Shown here piece by piece: positions 41,871-50,130 of a stretch of DNA of 64,000 bases (position 1 is the stretch's first letter; each line of letters begins with the position of its first letter). The position numbers and the translations under genes were made by a program. The notes beneath the pieces were generated by a model. It worked only from the letters and a program-made list of their open reading frames with translations. It had not been told where the DNA came from and made no database searches. This stretch comes from Candidatus Leptofilum proximum (GTDB lineage: Bacteria > Chloroflexota > Anaerolineae > Promineifilales > Promineifilaceae): assembly GCA_016710325.1 (NCBI GenBank), contig JADJXK010000001.1, forward strand, positions 62,001 through 126,000, in the 5' to 3' direction.

Positions 41871-41926
41871 TTGGAGATTAGAGATTGGAGATTAAACCAG
41901 CTTATAATCTCCAATCTCCAATCTCA
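41871..41926. repeat. GAGATTGG inverted repeat
   Basis: GAGATTGGAGATTAGAGATT and GGAGATTA face TAATCTCCAATCTCCAATCT, giving a strong hairpin between the convergent DUF1858 and RNase genes; it likely ends both transcripts. A related array is embedded in a coding region at 53568-53595. Confidence 0.75.
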
Positions 41927-41965
41927 GTTTTGTACGCTGTTTAATTTTCATTCCTAGAATGAGGC

Positions 41966-43786
41966 TTACAGGGTGCGGAAGTGGGCTTCGCGCTGGGGCA
42001 GATCGACGGATTGGAGCTTTACCTGCACCGTGCTGTCCAGCGGCGTTGGCTCCTTTTGGTAGATGCTGGTTTCTGTACCCAGGGTGGGCAGCAGCACCAA
42101 ATCCCGCTTGCCGCGCTGGTCGATGACAATGCCTTCCCCCGTCCAGCCTGGGTGGCGCAGCAGGTAAACGGCCGTCCAATGCCCATTCGACAACCGTTCC
42201 GCATAGCGCACATCCCCACTTACGGCGTAAGCCGCTCCCACCCGTTCCATCACCGCCTGCTCATCTAAAATCGGTTCGCCGCGCAAAAAGGCGCGCAGCT
42301 GCTGGTGCACCACCAGGTCCAGGTAGCGGCGCAGCGGGCTGGTGGCCTGGGCGTACTGGTCCAGCCCCAGCCCGGCGTGGCGGCCGGGGGTGCTGCCTGG
42401 CTGGCTGCCGCTCATCGTTTTGCGACGGGCAAAGTTGGCCGAGGGGGTGCTGCCTTCCACCACTTCATTGGGTGCATCCTGCGTGGTGTACGGGATGGGG
42501 ATGTGGTGCTGCTGGGCAAACTGAGCCACGGCCTCCCCCGTCATCAGCATCGCCTCCCGGACGAGATCGCGGCTTTGCAGGGCGGGCAGCGGCCGTATTT
42601 CCACTTCCCCTTCGTCATTCAACCGAATTTTCACCTCGGGCAAATCAATTTGCACTGCGCCGTTGGCCACGCGCCGCTGTTCGTACGCCTGGGCGATGGC
42701 CAGCAGCTCGCGGAAGGGCGATTCGTCCAGCCGGGTTTGCGCCTCGTCGTAGCTGAGGCGGGTGACGCGCACGATGCTGGGCACAATTTCCAGGTTGGTG
42801 AAGGTGCCATCTGGCAGCACATCCAGGCCAAAGGAGAGGGCAGGGGACGAGTCGCGGCGGCCCAGGGCCAGCAGGTCGGTTAACGCTTCGGGCAGCATGT
42901 AGATGGTGCCTTCTGGCAGGTAGAGGTTGGCGCCGCGGGCCCGCGCTTCCAGGTCGATGGCGCTGCCTGGTGTGACCACCGCGGCAACATCGGCGATGTG
43001 CACCCAGAGACGGCCGTTGTCCCAACTCAGGGCATCATCCGGGTCGCTGCTGCCCGCGTCATCGATGGCCAGGGCCGTCAGGTGGGTGAGATCGCGCCGC
43101 TCTTCCGCAGGCAAATCGGGGATGGGCAGGTTGGGCTGGCTGGTGGTTACGCCGATGCGGCTGGGGTAGGGATTGACGGATTCGTCCCAATAGCCGAGCT
43201 TGAGCAGCAGGGCGTGGGCGTTTTCTGGCGTTTCGCTCTGGTTCAGGTTGCGCAGCACCTGGCTGCGTTCCTGCTGGCCCATGGCCACGGCGGCAATTTC
43301 TTGGAGGAAACGGCCGTCCTCTGCCGCATATTTTCCTTGCTGAACCCGGCCGGCAAACGTCTCCCACGCGGCTGCTTCGGCCGCTTTGGCGGCGCGGGCT
43401 TCTTTTTCAGCTGCGACTTGCTCGGCGGTGTGGACCGCAATTTCTTCGATCGTGCCGCTGAAATGCAGGCCATCGTTCACCGCCTGCCAGATGGCCCAGG
43501 CCGTGGCGGGGGTAAAGTAATCGTAGGCCAGTTCAGACAGCTCTTCCAGGCTGATGGTTTCCCCGGCCAGCAGTTCCCAGGCGGTGAGCAGTTCGCCCTG
43601 CGGTTTGCCCAGCTCGCCAAAACTACGCAGCGGGCCAGGGTGCAGCAGTTCGATGTCTTTGGGTCGTACGGAAACGGCCGTGCCATCCTGCAGCACAATG
43701 TTGATCTTTTTGGCCGCCACGTTGGTCACCCGGGCGGCCTGGTTTTTGTAGAGGACAAAGTTATCTGTCTGGAAATTTTCGCTCAT
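41966..43786 (-). CDS. RNase II/RNase R-family exoribonuclease (RNB domain)
   Basis: A 606-residue 3'-5' exoribonuclease. The N-terminal third is divergent, with a winged-helix-like element and an Ala/Glu-rich segment around residues 125-150. The catalytic RNB domain contains LTALAIDDAGSSDPDDALSW, the acidic metal-binding motif, then WVHIADVAAVVTPGSAIDLE, and the C-terminal part YAQATSPLRRYLDLVVHQQL. A short S1-like end follows. This layout resembles the shorter RNase II homologues of Deinococcus and plastids more than E. coli RNase R. It degrades single-stranded RNA. Start ATG 43786 has no obvious ribosome site. Confidence 0.92.
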   Translation of the reverse strand: MSENFQTDNFVLYKNQAARVTNVAAKKINIVLQDGTAVSVRPKDIELLHPGPLRSFGELGKPQGELLTAWELLAGETISLEELSELAYDYFTPATAWAIWQAVNDGLHFSGTIEEIAVHTAEQVAAEKEARAAKAAEAAAWETFAGRVQQGKYAAEDGRFLQEIAAVAMGQQERSQVLRNLNQSETPENAHALLLKLGYWDESVNPYPSRIGVTTSQPNLPIPDLPAEERRDLTHLTALAIDDAGSSDPDDALSWDNGRLWVHIADVAAVVTPGSAIDLEARARGANLYLPEGTIYMLPEALTDLLALGRRDSSPALSFGLDVLPDGTFTNLEIVPSIVRVTRLSYDEAQTRLDESPFRELLAIAQAYEQRRVANGAVQIDLPEVKIRLNDEGEVEIRPLPALQSRDLVREAMLMTGEAVAQFAQQHHIPIPYTTQDAPNEVVEGSTPSANFARRKTMSGSQPGSTPGRHAGLGLDQYAQATSPLRRYLDLVVHQQLRAFLRGEPILDEQAVMERVGAAYAVSGDVRYAERLSNGHWTAVYLLRHPGWTGEGIVIDQRGKRDLVLLPTLGTETSIYQKEPTPLDSTVQVKLQSVDLPQREAHFRTL

Positions 43787-44009
43787 GCCGCAATTGTAGT
43801 GAGCGCGTGGCGATCACGCTACGCGATCTGCCGATTGGGTGCAGGGGAAGAGAAACACGAATGGGACGAATGAACGAATGACACGAATTTTGCTGTGATG
43901 GGGTCCTCAAACGGTCATGTGACCGGCATGTGACGACCGGCACTGCCGGATGTGACTCTTCCTCCGATAAAGTGAAATCATGGAATTCAACACTTTGGAG
44001 GTAAATGAA

Positions 44010-44972
44010 ATGAGTACCCTGACAACTCAATTTGATCAAAAGGTGGATAAAAGTGACCTGTGGCGGCGTGTGTTTGGCACGGACCGCTTTTTAACATGGT
44101 CGGTTATTGTGAGTGTAATTTTGTTTGTGGGCACCATTGTGCTGTCGATTTTTGATTCTCGCCTGGTGACAGGCGCGCCCGTCTGGGTAAAGCCGATGAA
44201 GTTTGCCATCTCCATTACCCTCTACACCGGCACCTTGGCCTGGCTGTTGAGCTACGTAGAAGGGCATCCCCGGCTGGTGCGCTGGATTGCCGGTCTGACG
44301 GCGTTGGGCTTTTTGGTGGAATACGTTGGCATCTTTATCCAGGCGACACGTGGGGTGCGCAGCCATTTTAATGTGAGCACGCCGTTTGATGCGACGATTT
44401 TCTCGCTGATGGGCTCGTTTGTGATGGTGATCTGGGTGATGAACATGGCTACGGCCGTTCTGCTCATGCGGCAGAAGATGAACAACCGGCCCTTTGCCTG
44501 GGCGCTGCGGTTGGGGCTGCTGGTAACGGCCGTTGGCGCTGTCCTGGGCTTCTTGATGACCAACCCCACGCCAGACCAGCTTTCGGCGATGCAGGCAGGT
44601 GAAGTGGTCAGCATCGTTGGCGCGCACAGCGTGGGCGTGGTCGATGGCGGCCCTGGATTGCCCTTCGTTGGCTGGAGCACCGCAGGCGGCGACATTCGCC
44701 CGGCGCATTTTGTGGGCCTGCACGCCTTGCAAATTGTTCCGCTCCTGGGTATTTTTGTGAATCGTCGTTTTCGTCAGCGGTTGTCAGACGGCCGTCGCAC
44801 GGCGTTGGTGGTCATTGGTGGATTGGGCTACCTGGGCCTTGTGCTGCTGCTGCTCTGGCAGGCGCTCCGTGCCCAGCCGCTTATCGCCCCGGATGGCGTG
44901 ACGCTGGCGGCGCTGGTCGGTTTGGTGACCGTGGTAAGTGTGGCGGGAACGGCCGTTTTCTTGAAGAAGTAG
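44010..44972 (+). CDS. Polytopic membrane protein of unknown function
   Basis: A 320-residue membrane protein with about eight or nine hydrophobic helices. Conserved-looking loops are APVWVKPMKFAISITLYTGT, RGVRSHFNVSTPFDATIFSL and DIRPAHFVGLHALQIVPLLG, where charged and His residues lie near membrane edges. Similar sequences are familiar as hypothetical proteins in actinobacteria and Chloroflexota; I know no function. ATG 44010 is chosen because GGAGG lies eight bases upstream; the ORF's earlier ATG 43980 has none. Confidence 0.75.
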   Translation: MSTLTTQFDQKVDKSDLWRRVFGTDRFLTWSVIVSVILFVGTIVLSIFDSRLVTGAPVWVKPMKFAISITLYTGTLAWLLSYVEGHPRLVRWIAGLTALGFLVEYVGIFIQATRGVRSHFNVSTPFDATIFSLMGSFVMVIWVMNMATAVLLMRQKMNNRPFAWALRLGLLVTAVGAVLGFLMTNPTPDQLSAMQAGEVVSIVGAHSVGVVDGGPGLPFVGWSTAGGDIRPAHFVGLHALQIVPLLGIFVNRRFRQRLSDGRRTALVVIGGLGYLGLVLLLLWQALRAQPLIAPDGVTLAALVGLVTVVSVAGTAVFLKK

Positions 44973-44987
44973 GGCGTGAGAAGGAAG

Positions 44988-45220
44988 TGACAAGGTGACA
45001 GGGTGACGGGGTGAAGGGGTGAACGGGTGAAGGGGTGAGGGGGTGAAAGTTAAGAACTTGCCCTCTTGCTACCCGTCATTTGGCACTCACCTACTCGTCA
45101 CTCGCGGCTTGCTACTCGCTATTCGCCTACTTGCGACTTGCCACCTGCCACTTGCCACTTGTCGCCATGTCACCCTGTCACCCCTTCACCCGTTCACCCC
45201 CTCACCTTGCCGCCCCCTCA
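44988..45220. repeat. GGTGA heptamer array facing its inverted copy
   Basis: 44988-45047 is a run of 7-8-base units GGTGACA, GGTGACG, GGTGAAG and GGTGAAC. 45169-45220 holds the complementary run (GTCACCC, TTCACCC). The roughly 120 bases between contain CACTCACC and CTTGCCACTTGCC-like direct repeats. The array ends in the promoter of the histidine kinase. No gene is present. Confidence 0.75.
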
Positions 45221-45235
45221 CCCCCATCCTATAAT
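45207..45235 (+). promoter_or_regulatory. Promoter giving a likely leaderless kinase mRNA
   Basis: TTGCCG (45207-45212) and consensus TATAAT (45230-45235) are spaced by 17 bases. The kinase ATG begins at 45242, 6 bases after the -10 box, so transcription would start at or next to the ATG. No ribosome site exists, consistent with leaderless translation. Confidence 0.6.
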
Positions 45236-45241
45236 CCTCCC

Positions 45242-46453
45242 ATGACCACCTCCATTCGACAGCGTTCCAACTACAGCTTTTGGCTGCTCAACGCGGCGGC
45301 ATATTTGACGTGGCTGGGTATTCTGGTCACTGCACTGCCAGAGCTGGCTGGGGCGCCTAATCGCACGTTAGTCCTGGTGCTGTTTGGCCTCTTTTTTGTG
45401 GGGCTGAGTGTGTACGCTTTTTTGGAGGAACGGCCGTTTCAAGTCCATCTCTATTTGCTGTTTCAAATGGCCATTGCGGTGGGCATTGCTGTGCAGGTGC
45501 CCGATAGAGCGGCGTCTGGCATTTCCACCTTTCTCTTCATTTTAAGCGCCCAGGCGATGTTGTTTCTTCCGCTGATTCCCGGCCTGCTTTGGATTCTGGT
45601 TTTTATTGTTGTGACCTGGGTGGCAGCATTTTTTGCTTTTGATGCCCTGCACGCCAATGATTTTGTAGCGATTTTGGGTGGCTACCTCTTTTTTGGCACC
45701 TTTGGCGCTGGGCTGCGCCAGGCCAACGAGGCCCGGCAGCGCAGCCAGCAGCTCCTGGCCGAACTGCAAGAGGCCCATGAGCAGCTCAAGGCGTATACCT
45801 CGCAGGCGCAGCAGCTGGCTGTGGCTGAAGAACGCAACCGGTTGGCCCGCGAAATGCACGATGCCCTGGGCCACCGCCTGACGGTGGCCGTGGTGCAGCT
45901 GGAAGGCGCCCAGCGGCTCATCCCCAGCAATCCCGAGCGCTCCGCCAGCATGATCGAGGCGATGCGCGCCCAGCTCAAGCAAGCCCTGGCCGAACTGCGC
46001 CAGACCGTCTCGGCCCTTCGCTCGCCGGAGAATACGGCCGTCCTGCCCGGCTCGTTGGCTACGGCCGTTACCCACCTGGCCCACACCTTCCAGGAAGCAA
46101 CCGGCCTGCCCGTGCATTTACAGCTCCCCGATGACGTGCCCCTGCTGCCCGAGGCACATCGTCTGGCGCTGTACCGCGCCGCGCAGGAGTCCTTGACCAA
46201 CGTGCAGCGGCACGCCAACGCCCGGCAGGCGTGGCTCGATCTTTCTGCCGACGACGAGCGGGTGACGCTCACCGTGGCCGATGATGGGCAGGGTTTTGGT
46301 AGTGAAGTGGTTGACGGCCGTTTTGGCCTGATTGGTTTGCGCGAACGGGCCAAACAGCTCGGCGGCGTGCTCACGCTGGGCGCGGCGGAGCAGGGCGGGG
46401 CGCAGCTTCGCCTGCAGCTGCCCATCCCCCATGTGGAGGCCGCTGATGCGTGA
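45242..46453 (+). CDS. Sensor histidine kinase, NarL/DesK type
   Basis: A 403-residue sensor kinase. Residues about 10-155 contain six hydrophobic helices and little external sequence, so it probably senses a membrane property or intramembrane signal, as DesK does. A coiled coil (ARQRSQQLLAELQEAHEQLK) leads to the HisKA_3 phosphoacceptor ERNRLAREMHDALGHRLTVA. The ATPase domain shows LYRAAQESLTNVQRHANARQ (N box) and VADDGQGFG (G1), then GRFGLIGLRERAKQLGG. The response regulator gene overlaps its end by 8 bases. Confidence 0.92.
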   Translation: MTTSIRQRSNYSFWLLNAAAYLTWLGILVTALPELAGAPNRTLVLVLFGLFFVGLSVYAFLEERPFQVHLYLLFQMAIAVGIAVQVPDRAASGISTFLFILSAQAMLFLPLIPGLLWILVFIVVTWVAAFFAFDALHANDFVAILGGYLFFGTFGAGLRQANEARQRSQQLLAELQEAHEQLKAYTSQAQQLAVAEERNRLAREMHDALGHRLTVAVVQLEGAQRLIPSNPERSASMIEAMRAQLKQALAELRQTVSALRSPENTAVLPGSLATAVTHLAHTFQEATGLPVHLQLPDDVPLLPEAHRLALYRAAQESLTNVQRHANARQAWLDLSADDERVTLTVADDGQGFGSEVVDGRFGLIGLRERAKQLGGVLTLGAAEQGGAQLRLQLPIPHVEAADA

Positions 46454-47108
46454 GCCAATTCGCGTCTTGCTGGTGGATGATCAGCGCCTGATGCGCGACG
46501 GGCTGCGCACCCTGCTGGAGCTGGAACCGGACCTCAACGTGGTGGGTGAGGTGAGCAATGGCCAGGAAGCGGTGCAAATTTACGCCGAGCTCCAGCCCAA
46601 TGTGGTGCTGATGGATATCCGCATGCCGGTGATGAACGGTGTAGAAGCCACGGAACGGCTGTGCCAGGATTGGCCAGGAGCCAACGTCATCATCCTGACC
46701 ACGTTTGACGACGACGAATATGTTTTCGAGGGGCTGCGGGCGGGGGCCAAAGGATATTTGCTGAAAGATGTGTCGGGGGAGGAATTGGCAACGGCCGTAC
46801 GCGCCGTAGCGGGTGGCAGCGCCTTGTTGGGATCGGCCGTGGCGAAGCGGGTGCTGGCCCAATTTGCCGGGCTGGCGCCTGCCAAACCAGCCGAGGCTCT
46901 ACTCGAACCCCTCTCTGACCGCGAATTGGAAATCTTGCAGCTCGTCGCCGAAGGGTTAAGCAACCCGGAAATTGCCGCCCGGCTGTTCCTGGCCGAAGGA
47001 ACAGTAAAAAACTACGTCTCCAACATTTTGCAAAAAACCAACACCCGCGACCGCACCCAGGCGGTGCTGAAAGCTCAGTCGCTTGGGCTGCTGGGAGATC
47101 ACTCTTAA
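46446..47108 (+). CDS. NarL/FixJ-family response regulator
   Basis: A 220-residue regulator. The receiver domain has the acidic pocket VLLVDDQRLM, phosphoacceptor Asp in VVLMDIRMPVMNG, the conserved Thr in IILTTFDDDE and Lys in GYLLKDVSGE. The C-terminal LuxR-type helix-turn-helix is LSDRELEILQLVAEGLSNPE then EGTVKNYVSNILQKTNTRDR. It overlaps the kinase gene upstream and is its obvious partner. Targets are unknown. Confidence 0.95.
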   Translation: MREPIRVLLVDDQRLMRDGLRTLLELEPDLNVVGEVSNGQEAVQIYAELQPNVVLMDIRMPVMNGVEATERLCQDWPGANVIILTTFDDDEYVFEGLRAGAKGYLLKDVSGEELATAVRAVAGGSALLGSAVAKRVLAQFAGLAPAKPAEALLEPLSDRELEILQLVAEGLSNPEIAARLFLAEGTVKNYVSNILQKTNTRDRTQAVLKAQSLGLLGDHS

Positions 47109-47263
47109 ACTCCCCTGGAATCGCACAGCATCGCAAAAATGGGGTCTTTTTTTGCCAGAAAGTAGGGAAATCCCGTATTCCTTCTGCCGACAAGTTATGC
47201 CAATGTATGCTCATATCTAAAAATGCGTCTGTAGTAAACGGCCGTATCTGTGGAGGTATACAC

Positions 47264-47677
47264 ATGACTGAAAAAGTTGTCAGACGAGAAGAAAGAGTCT
47301 ACGAAAATGGAGACGAGCTGCCTCGGAGTCAAGAAAAAACAGTTGTTAGGGAAGAAGTCTCCACTCATTCTGCGAGGGCAGCTAACCGTCGGGCGATCTT
47401 CAAAATCGATCAAGCCTTGTGGTTGCTGCTGGGGATGCTCGAAGCCTTATTGGGCATTCGGGTTTTCCTCAAGCTCATTGCGGCCAATCCAGAAAGCGGC
47501 TTTGCCCGGTTCATTTATGGCCTATCCGATGTGTTTTTGCTGCCCTTCTTTGGGCTGACGCAAACGCCAGCAGCCAACGGGTCTGTTCTAGAGATCTTCA
47601 CCATTATTGCGATGGTAGTGTATGCACTGCTGTTCTGGTTCCTGGTGTACATCGTGCACCTCGTTGGCGAGCGCTAA
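47264..47677 (+). CDS. YggT-family membrane protein
   Basis: A 137-residue protein. A charged N-terminal region of about 55 residues (KVVRREERVYENGDELPRSQ) is followed by two membrane helices, LLLGMLEALLGIRVFLKLIA and FTIIAMVVYALLFWFLVYIV. Between them is the YggT-like loop NPESGFARFIYGLSDVFLLP. YggT proteins are small membrane proteins of uncertain role in cell division or osmotic stress. GGAGGTATACAC precedes the ATG. A terminator made from two ACGGCCGT copies follows. Confidence 0.85.
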   Translation: MTEKVVRREERVYENGDELPRSQEKTVVREEVSTHSARAANRRAIFKIDQALWLLLGMLEALLGIRVFLKLIAANPESGFARFIYGLSDVFLLPFFGLTQTPAANGSVLEIFTIIAMVVYALLFWFLVYIVHLVGER

Positions 47678-47726
47678 TCGGGAGTCCGTATTAAATAGTT
47701 CGTTTTGGTATTTGTTTGTCGTGGGT

Positions 47727-47761
47727 GAACGGCCGTTCCTGGGTGGGAACGGCCGTTTTTT
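47727..47761 (+). terminator. Terminator built from two ACGGCCGT palindromes
   Basis: GAACGGCCGTTC (47727-47738) and GGAACGGCCGTT (47746-47757) are each self-complementary and also pair with one another across 9-10 bases, followed by TTTTTT from 47756 on. This makes a standard rho-independent terminator from the chromosome's abundant motif. Confidence 0.75.
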
Positions 47762-47773
47762 CTGTGCCCTCGT

Positions 47774-47822
47774 AGCCGCGGTTTCTTACCGCGCATTGGG
47801 AACGCGGTAAGAAACCGCGGCT
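47774..47822. repeat. Perfect 20-bp-arm palindrome
   Basis: AGCCGCGGTTTCTTACCGCG (47774-47793) and its exact complement at 47803-47822 are separated by 9 bases. It is a REP-like element between the YggT and TIR genes; it lacks a T-run, so it is probably not the main terminator. Confidence 0.8.
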
Positions 47823-47891
47823 GCAATGAAAAATCCCGCTTGTTGGCGTATACTTTGCCTACACAAACCAAATCCACCTGCCAGCAAGCTT

Positions 47892-49790
47892 ATGAATGTT
47901 GACACCGCCAAACTCCGCCAATTTATAAACGACAAATTTGGACCGCAGGACCTCAACGACTTGCTGTTTGATTATTTCCGTTCTGTGTATGAGGATGTGA
48001 CGCCGGGCATGACCAAGCGGCAGCAAATTTCGCTGCTGCTGGAGTTTTGCCACCAGCACAACCAGATGGAGAATTTGCTGGTGGCGGTAGCGCAAATGCG
48101 CCCCTTCTTCCAACCCGACGACTACGTGCAAGGCCAAAAAGCACCCACCGTCGCCCTGCCAACACCAGCACCCATCACCCGCAACCGCCGCCAAATCTTC
48201 ATCAGCCACGCCCACCAGGATGCCGAAGTAGCCCAGCGGCTGGCCCAGGACCTGGCCGCCCACGGCTACGCCATCTGGATCGCCCCAGACAGCATTCGCC
48301 CCGGCGAAAAATGGGTTGAGGCAATCAACCGTGGCCTGGAAGAAAGCGGCATCTTTGTCCTGCTCCTCTCGCCAGACGCCGTCGCCTCCCGCTGGGTGCA
48401 GCTGGAAACCAACGTCGCCATTACCTACACCCACGAAGATGAGATGAAGCTCTACCCACTCATGCTCAAAACTTGTCGTATACCAGCATTATGGCGAGCT
48501 TTTCAACATATCTCCCTTCGTGGCGATTATGCCTCTGGGTATGAACAATTGCTTACGACGCTTGATCAAAATTATTCAGAAATTTTCAATGATCCCCAAA
48601 CATTGGAGGCTATTCACGAGCACTTGAATCCGGCTCATGGACCTACTCAAGAAGGAACCTCACTTCCGATAAACAAGATTAAGGGCACTCAAAAGATATT
48701 GATCGGGACTGTGAGTGTCGAGACTCTTGGTGGCGTGGCAACCCCGTTGATTTATCGAAGCGAGCCTCTGCCGGCGGAATTTACGCAAACATTTTCTACT
48801 GCGGAAGATAACCAAAGTCAGGTTGAGGTTCACTTGGTTTATGGGGAGAATAGGATGGCAGTAGATAATTCTTCATTAGGCAAGTTTGTAATTGATGGGA
48901 TTGCCCCAGCGCCGAAAGGCGTTCCTCAAATCAGGCTACTTGTTCAAATTGATCCAGCCTTAAAATTAATAGTAAAAGCTGAAGATACAGCAACTGGGAG
49001 AATTAGGCGTCTTGGACAGGTTAATCTTGGCGGCGTCCTAATACCAGAAACCGTTGATCCACTTCCCCCAAAATCTAGTAAAAAAGCGCAAGAGTCGGAT
49101 TTTGAGAGAATGTTCGGTGGTAGTGGTGGATTCTCAGATTTTTTTGAAGCACTTTTTGGAGGAAACCCCAATATCAATCGGTCAAAAAAATCTAATCAGA
49201 AAAAAGACTTACATGTAAATTTGACAATAACATTTGATGAAGCGATTAATGGAACGGAAAAGGATATTAAATTTTATCGCCCTGAATCATGCACTAAATG
49301 TTTTGGAAGTGGAATGAGCAACCGGGAGAGGTCAGAAACATGTGTGGCCTGTGAGGGTACTGGTGAGGTTCAAAGTTTACAACAGGTGAGAGTGAAGATT
49401 CCACCAGGTGTAGATAGCGGTACTAAAATTCGTCTTAAAGGACAAGGGGCAAGCGATCCCAATGGGAATCAACCAGGCAACTTGTTTATTGACATCACTG
49501 TGCAAGAGCATGAATTTCTTGTCAGGAAAGGTAAAGACCTCTATCTGAAGCTGCCACTCAAGCCGATACATGCTAAAAATGGGGGAAGCATTAGCGTGCC
49601 GACTGCCAATCGATTTATAACTTTGACTATTCCACCAGATACGAAGCATGGAAAAATATTTAGATTGCGCGGGCTTGGGGTGCATGACTCTCGCGAACCT
49701 GATGCAAATCATGGACATATGTTTATAGAAATACTAGAGTTGTTCCTGATTAAAGAGATGAAGAATTTGGACACGGATTCACACAGATAA
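47892..49790 (+). CDS. EAD-TIR-Hsp70 SBD-DnaJ (J-less) fusion protein, C-terminus cut by a MITE
   Basis: A 632-residue chimera. Residues 5-75 (KLRQFINDKFGPQDLNDLLF ... LVAVAQMRPFF) look like an effector-associated domain. Residues 100-225 are a TIR domain (RQIFISHAHQDAEVAQRLAQ) with the NADase glutamate at Glu172 in SRWVQLE. Residues 268-372 match the DnaK substrate-binding beta-sandwich (IGTVSVETLGGVATPLIYRS, FSTAEDNQSQVEVHLVYGE); the ATPase part is absent. Residues 405-616 are DnaJ without its J domain: Gly/Phe region, two Zn motifs CTKCFGSG and CVACEGTG instead of four, then both client-binding domains. GC drops sharply after about 48475. A MITE at 49737 replaces the last 28 residues with 15 foreign ones. 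Probably an NAD-depleting effector triggered by unfolded or phage proteins. Confidence 0.85.
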   Translation: MNVDTAKLRQFINDKFGPQDLNDLLFDYFRSVYEDVTPGMTKRQQISLLLEFCHQHNQMENLLVAVAQMRPFFQPDDYVQGQKAPTVALPTPAPITRNRRQIFISHAHQDAEVAQRLAQDLAAHGYAIWIAPDSIRPGEKWVEAINRGLEESGIFVLLLSPDAVASRWVQLETNVAITYTHEDEMKLYPLMLKTCRIPALWRAFQHISLRGDYASGYEQLLTTLDQNYSEIFNDPQTLEAIHEHLNPAHGPTQEGTSLPINKIKGTQKILIGTVSVETLGGVATPLIYRSEPLPAEFTQTFSTAEDNQSQVEVHLVYGENRMAVDNSSLGKFVIDGIAPAPKGVPQIRLLVQIDPALKLIVKAEDTATGRIRRLGQVNLGGVLIPETVDPLPPKSSKKAQESDFERMFGGSGGFSDFFEALFGGNPNINRSKKSNQKKDLHVNLTITFDEAINGTEKDIKFYRPESCTKCFGSGMSNRERSETCVACEGTGEVQSLQQVRVKIPPGVDSGTKIRLKGQGASDPNGNQPGNLFIDITVQEHEFLVRKGKDLYLKLPLKPIHAKNGGSISVPTANRFITLTIPPDTKHGKIFRLRGLGVHDSREPDANHGHMFIEILELFLIKEMKNLDTDSHR

Positions 49791-49872
49791 ACACAGATTT
49801 CTATTCTTATCTGTGAAAATCTGTGTTTGTCTGTGTCCCATTTTTTTTCTAAATTTTATTGGGGAACAAGTC
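49737..49872. mobile_element. MITE copy 2 (136 bp) inserted in the TIR-chaperone gene
   Basis: Begins GAGTTGTTCCTGATTAAAG and ends GGGGAACAAGTC, flanked by TA at 49735-49736 and 49873-49874. Terminal inverted repeats GAGTTGTTCC/GACTTGTTCC agree at 9 of 10 positions. Same length as copy 1 at 40469-40604, with only scattered substitutions. Removing the element plus one TA (138 bases, a multiple of three) restores an open frame, which identifies the exact insertion site. Confidence 0.92.
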
Positions 49873-49874
49873 TA

Positions 49875-49961
49875 CTTGTTATTGATCCGAATGCTTTAAC
49901 TGGAAAAATGAAGCATATTTTTGACATAACAAACCAATCTTATCGACCCAGTATGCAGTAA
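49875..49961 (+). pseudogene. Severed 3' end of the TIR-chaperone gene
   Basis: Directly after the MITE, in frame with the pre-insertion gene, are 28 codons beginning CTTGTTATTGATCCGAAT and ending at TAA 49961 (LVIDPNALTGKMKHIFDITN, then QSYRPSMQ). The uninterrupted protein would have read HMFIEILLVIDPNAL. This fragment no longer has its own start and is not translated with the parent. Confidence 0.85.
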
Positions 49962-50130
49962 AACCCCTGATATGGACAGGTCTTCTTTGCTTGATTTGGC
50001 AGGGATCCGGCGTCGTTACTATCGTCGTCTGTGGTGAGGTTTGCTTCCCAAGCTGCCAAAAGCGAAAATGCGACGCACCTTTGAAGTGTGTCGCACTTGA
50101 TTACGCGGCAGTAGCTTTTGGATTAAACAG
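49962..50130. terminator. Spacer with a 10-bp-stem hairpin (50069-50095)
   Basis: TGCGACGCAC (50069-50078) pairs with GTGTGTCGCA (50086-50095) with one G-U wobble and a 7-base loop, flanked by AAAA and a weak T side. It lies between the TIR remnant and the convergent DUF2283 gene and could terminate either. No gene is seen in the rest. Confidence 0.45.

Noticed and set aside
41871..41926. Possible CRISPR array from regularly repeated GAGATTGG units
   Set aside because: Units are 7-8 bases, contiguous and in inverted orientation; no spacers. No CRISPR array was found anywhere in the window.
45043..45234. Frame in the GGTGA repeat array (peptide rich in CHLPLATC-like repeats)
   Set aside because: Coding signal arises from the repeat itself; no start signal.
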